Positions 49,831 through 52,348 of a stretch of 52,348 nt of DNA are shown here, piece by piece. This DNA is from an uncultured bacterium (GTDB lineage Bacteria > Bacteroidota > Bacteroidia > Bacteroidales > Bacteroidaceae): NCBI GenBank assembly GCA_905216025.1, contig CAJMSE010000024.1, positions 1 through 52,348 of the forward strand, in the 5' to 3' direction. Position numbers and translations under genes: made by a program. A model generated the notes under the pieces. That model made no database searches, was not told where the DNA came from, and was given only the letters and a program-made list of their open reading frames with translations. Numbering within the stretch: position 1 is the first letter of the stretch; every line of letters begins with the position of its first letter.

Positions 49831-51564
49831 ATGCAAAAGATGAATGTCCATAATGTGATGAGTAGTATGTCAGCAATAGTTTTTCTTCTGCTGTGTATTT
49901 TCTGTACTGTGGACACTCATCTTTTTGTGTATCCGTCTTTATCAAAATCGCTTGCATTTTCCATCTGTTCTTTGTTTCTTGCGATTTGTTCTATGATGAT
50001 ATGTGTGAGAAAAACCATCGTTACACTGATTAGTGTGTTTATGACGATATGGGGAATATATATTGTTATATACGGTTTTTTCGTCCCTGCCGAGACATAT
50101 CGCATGTATTATATGTTATCCGGCATTGTCTTCTTCCTTGCGATGTCGAGACTTCTGCGTATAGGATTAAATTCCTTTCGGCAAATAGGCAATGGACTTT
50201 TGCTTATTGCTTGTATTCATATCATCTTTGTTGCTGGACAAAAATTAGGATTGATAGACCCGTTATCGGACTATTTCCAAATAACGGGATCTAATGAAAA
50301 TCCAAATATTACGGCAATGTATATGGTAGGTGTGTTACCTCTTATTTACGGCAGGATATATGAAAGGAGAGGGCGCGTCCTGTACGCTACATTAGGATTG
50401 GTCGTCATTGGCTTGCTGTTAGCTCTCCGTTGCCGTACGGCGTGGATAGGTTTCATGGTAATGGTTGCGGTATATGGCTTTATGTCTGAACACCTGCGAC
50501 AGCGTGTCATGCAACTAAGCATCGGTAGGAAGATAACTGCATGTATTGTGGCTTTTTGTTTAATTACCACGGGAGCGGTGTTTGCGTATAAGCTCAAAAA
50601 AGACTCTGCTGATGGCCGTATGCTTATATGGAAACTCTCTGCGCAGATGATATATGAGCACCCTCATGGCTATGGATACGGTCTTTTTGAACGCAACTAT
50701 AATTTACGGCAGGCAAAGTATTTCGCTTCCGGGAAACAGTCGCTTGAAGAATGTCATAATGCTTCGTTTGTCTCGATGGCATATAATGACTATATAGAGC
50801 AGGCCGTAGAGGGCGGTGTGACCGGAGCTTTCCTGTTCTCTGCTTTTTATGTTATAATGATCTTGAAGGCATATCGTGATAAGGATATTGAAGCTTTGGC
50901 TGTGGTGGTTGCTTTTGCAGTGATGTCGCTGTTCAATTTTATGTATAGTTCTATTCAGCCTTGGATATTATTGCTGTGTTATGGTGCACGTCTGAATATG
51001 AGAGGTAAGACAGTTGGAGCGGAAGTGGGGCATGTATTTCGTGTAATCATGGCTTTTATGGTATGCCTTGTTTTATACAATCAGGTCAGAATGACATATT
51101 CTCAGGCAAGACTTACTGTATATTATAATGACTTGAAAGTCGGTCGTTCTGTATGCATTGCATCCTTGGAAGCTTTATCCGACGGTATAGGAACATCCGA
51201 ACTTTATAGTCAGACAAAGGCTCAAGCAATGATGAGAGCAGGGAACTATCTTGGTGCCATAGATTGTATGAATGAATCGCTGAAATATACATCTGCTCCC
51301 GGGGCTTTATTTATCAGGGCTTTATGTCGTTTAAAGACCGGGCATACCGATGACGCCGAATGCGATTTGAAACTTATATCCGATATGCTTCCGATGAATA
51401 TGAAGTCGAGAATATGGCAGATGAGGCTATATGATAATTTAAAACGGTACGATGATGCTATGTCTATGGCCCATATAGTGGCCAATATGTCTGCAAAAAT
51501 CGTTACAGGAGAGACGTTGCGTTTTAAGATAGAAGCGGAGGAATACATTAAAGAAAATAAATGA
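49831..51564 (+). CDS. O-antigen ligase/polymerase-like (Wzy_C) membrane protein with TPR tail
   Basis: 577 aa. About 10-11 membrane spans lie in residues 12-430. LALRCRTAW (R202-W205) corresponds to the SRTAW-type motif of the Wzy_C family. A large periplasmic loop ends in HNASFVSMAYNDYIEQAVEGGVTG (about 311-334), the H-N-x-Y...E-x-G pattern. Residues about 440-577 are TPR-like helices, in the periplasm or cytoplasm depending on topology. Family members polymerise glycans, ligate O-antigen to lipid A or O-glycosylate proteins. No other sugar genes are in this operon, so protein glycosylation is the more attractive idea; this is inference. Confidence 0.8.
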   Translation: MQKMNVHNVMSSMSAIVFLLLCIFCTVDTHLFVYPSLSKSLAFSICSLFLAICSMMICVRKTIVTLISVFMTIWGIYIVIYGFFVPAETYRMYYMLSGIVFFLAMSRLLRIGLNSFRQIGNGLLLIACIHIIFVAGQKLGLIDPLSDYFQITGSNENPNITAMYMVGVLPLIYGRIYERRGRVLYATLGLVVIGLLLALRCRTAWIGFMVMVAVYGFMSEHLRQRVMQLSIGRKITACIVAFCLITTGAVFAYKLKKDSADGRMLIWKLSAQMIYEHPHGYGYGLFERNYNLRQAKYFASGKQSLEECHNASFVSMAYNDYIEQAVEGGVTGAFLFSAFYVIMILKAYRDKDIEALAVVVAFAVMSLFNFMYSSIQPWILLLCYGARLNMRGKTVGAEVGHVFRVIMAFMVCLVLYNQVRMTYSQARLTVYYNDLKVGRSVCIASLEALSDGIGTSELYSQTKAQAMMRAGNYLGAIDCMNESLKYTSAPGALFIRALCRLKTGHTDDAECDLKLISDMLPMNMKSRIWQMRLYDNLKRYDDAMSMAHIVANMSAKIVTGETLRFKIEAEEYIKENK

Positions 51565-51567
51565 TCT

Positions 51568-52348
51568 ATGAAAAGAATATTATTAATACTGACGGTGGCG
51601 CTTGTAATATCATCACATGTTTTTGCTCAGTATAATGTACGGTATGCGGAAGTTCTGGAACATTATGGATACAATGCTGCCGATAGTCTGAAACTGAGAG
51701 CTGCCATGTTTCTGATAGACAACATGGATGGCCATTCTTCCCCGGAAGGAAAGAGCCTTGCCGATTATATCGGGCGTGTCAGAAGTTTGAAAATACCTTG
51801 CAGTAAGCAGGCTCTGTCTGATGCATGGAATATATCTGAGAATATCGATGTTGTATCAGACGTGCCGGACAGCATGCTCATAACTCCGCAAATGATGATT
51901 GATGATATAGATAAGGCATTCGCATATTGGGCTGCAGCACCTTGGGGTGACAGTATAAGCTTTGACCATTTTTGTCGTTATATACTTCCGTATAGAGTGA
52001 AAGACGAACGTCTTTGTGAAGGATGGCGCGAGAGCTTGAGAGAAAAATATCTGCCTCTTATAGAAGGTAAGACTAATCTTTGTGAAGCTTTTGTTTCCGT
52101 TTATCGTCATATAGTAGATTCTGTCCGTCAGTCTATACCGTCGTGTCCTTATGCCATAGATGTGCTTACTATAGATTATCTTCAGCAGGCGAGTTGTGAA
52201 CAGCGTTGTGTGTTGCTGGCTTCAGTGCTTCGTGCTTTGGCAATACCGGTTGCGATAGATGTAGTTCCGTTGCTTTCTATGTTACAAACCAAGCGGAATC
52301 GTCCTATTAACAATTCTTTAACATACCTCTATGCACTCATATATGCAG
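51568..52348 (+). CDS. Transglutaminase-like secreted protein (3' part beyond window)
   Basis: At least 260 aa, open to the window edge. The start ATG at 51568 is 3 nt after the previous stop. Signal peptide is about 1-21 (SSHVFAQ). The AAMFLIDNMDGH segment (about 48-59), SFDHFCRYILPYRVKDE and ASCEQRCVLLASVLRALAIPVAID match the pattern of Bacteroidetes transglutaminase-core proteins, with C210 the expected nucleophile (usually G-[ST]-C-R). The His and Asp of the triad would lie downstream. It might be a protease, amidase or crosslinking enzyme acting outside the inner membrane. Confidence 0.75.
   Translation, partial: MKRILLILTVALVISSHVFAQYNVRYAEVLEHYGYNAADSLKLRAAMFLIDNMDGHSSPEGKSLADYIGRVRSLKIPCSKQALSDAWNISENIDVVSDVPDSMLITPQMMIDDIDKAFAYWAAAPWGDSISFDHFCRYILPYRVKDERLCEGWRESLREKYLPLIEGKTNLCEAFVSVYRHIVDSVRQSIPSCPYAIDVLTIDYLQQASCEQRCVLLASVLRALAIPVAIDVVPLLSMLQTKRNRPINNSLTYLYALIYA

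Larger units (their letters stand above)
45179..52348. other. Low-G+C accessory island (continues past window)
   Basis: The G+C content is visibly lower here than in the rest of the window, strongest at 48-50 kb, and codons end in A/T much more often. Eight consecutive plus-strand features with gaps of 0-43 nt or overlaps follow one promoter. Most products are exported or membrane proteins without clear family. This suggests horizontal acquisition. The right boundary is not in the window. Confidence 0.75.

Noticed and set aside
51856..52110. 84-codon reverse-strand ORF at the window end
   Set aside because: The plus strand carries a continuous transglutaminase-like frame with signal peptide and conserved motifs across this stretch.

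Overview
This window looks like chromosomal DNA of a high-G+C member of the Bacteroidales, most likely Prevotellaceae. The evidence is the TAnnTTTGC-type -7 promoter element, often with TTTG about 19 nt upstream, in front of many genes. It also includes type IX secretion (T9SS) style C-terminal tails, an ATP-type PEP carboxykinase, secreted pectin enzymes, and a uridine-kinase-like fusion typical of the phylum. No tRNA, rRNA, CRISPR array, transposase or phage gene was found. The taxonomic placement is inference from gene families and was not checked by a search.

Layout. 0.4-1.2 kb: ATPase of a siderophore/haem/B12-type ABC importer behind a Fur-like palindrome. 1.2-5.1 kb: a small T9SS-tailed secreted protein, a PL1 pectate lyase and a GT2 glycosyltransferase. 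5.1-23.1 kb: envelope glycan and lipid genes. These are glf, several GT4/GT2 enzymes, two LtaS-like and one EptA-like membrane phospho-transferases, a lipid A-type acyltransferase, and an MsbA-like exporter co-transcribed with miaB. 23.5-30.8 kb: DUF3737 beta-helix protein, PatB/MalY C-S lyase, threonine dehydratase, C_GCAxxG_C_C protein, OPT transporter and a CelD/BcsL-type acetyltransferase. 30.9-37.3 kb: GH28 pectinase facing an operon of Na/Pi cotransporter, GH43 and DUF362 protein. 37.4-43.5 kb: nucleoside kinase, LolC/E-like permease with rbfA, and pckA.

From about 45.2 kb to the window end the base composition falls visibly and the genes become unfamiliar. A membrane-spanning TPR regulator with a C-terminal helix-turn-helix-like end (43.6-45.2 kb) precedes a well-formed promoter. 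That promoter heads a tightly packed operon: a small DUF3244-like secreted protein, a helical secreted protein, a Sel1-repeat protein with a T9SS tail, a Cys-rich/Gly-linker secreted protein overlapping a duplicated 2TM-PH membrane protein, a Wzy/O-antigen-ligase-like protein with TPR tail, and a transglutaminase-like protein cut by the window end. A 20-codon hydrophobic ORF and a near-perfect 18-bp palindrome lie between the regulator and this promoter. This is the best candidate for an undescribed system.

The intergenic spaces are rich in palindromic repeats. There are eight related CCTCCCC/GGGGAGG elements, one of them read in frame inside miaB. There are GTAGGG...AGCCC hairpin pairs, two arrays of four 19-bp palindromes with 22-nt period, a 152-bp repeat in inverted orientation 18 kb apart, and hairpins with arms of 26-32 bp. 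Several are nested in one another, so that some gaps are onion-like composites.
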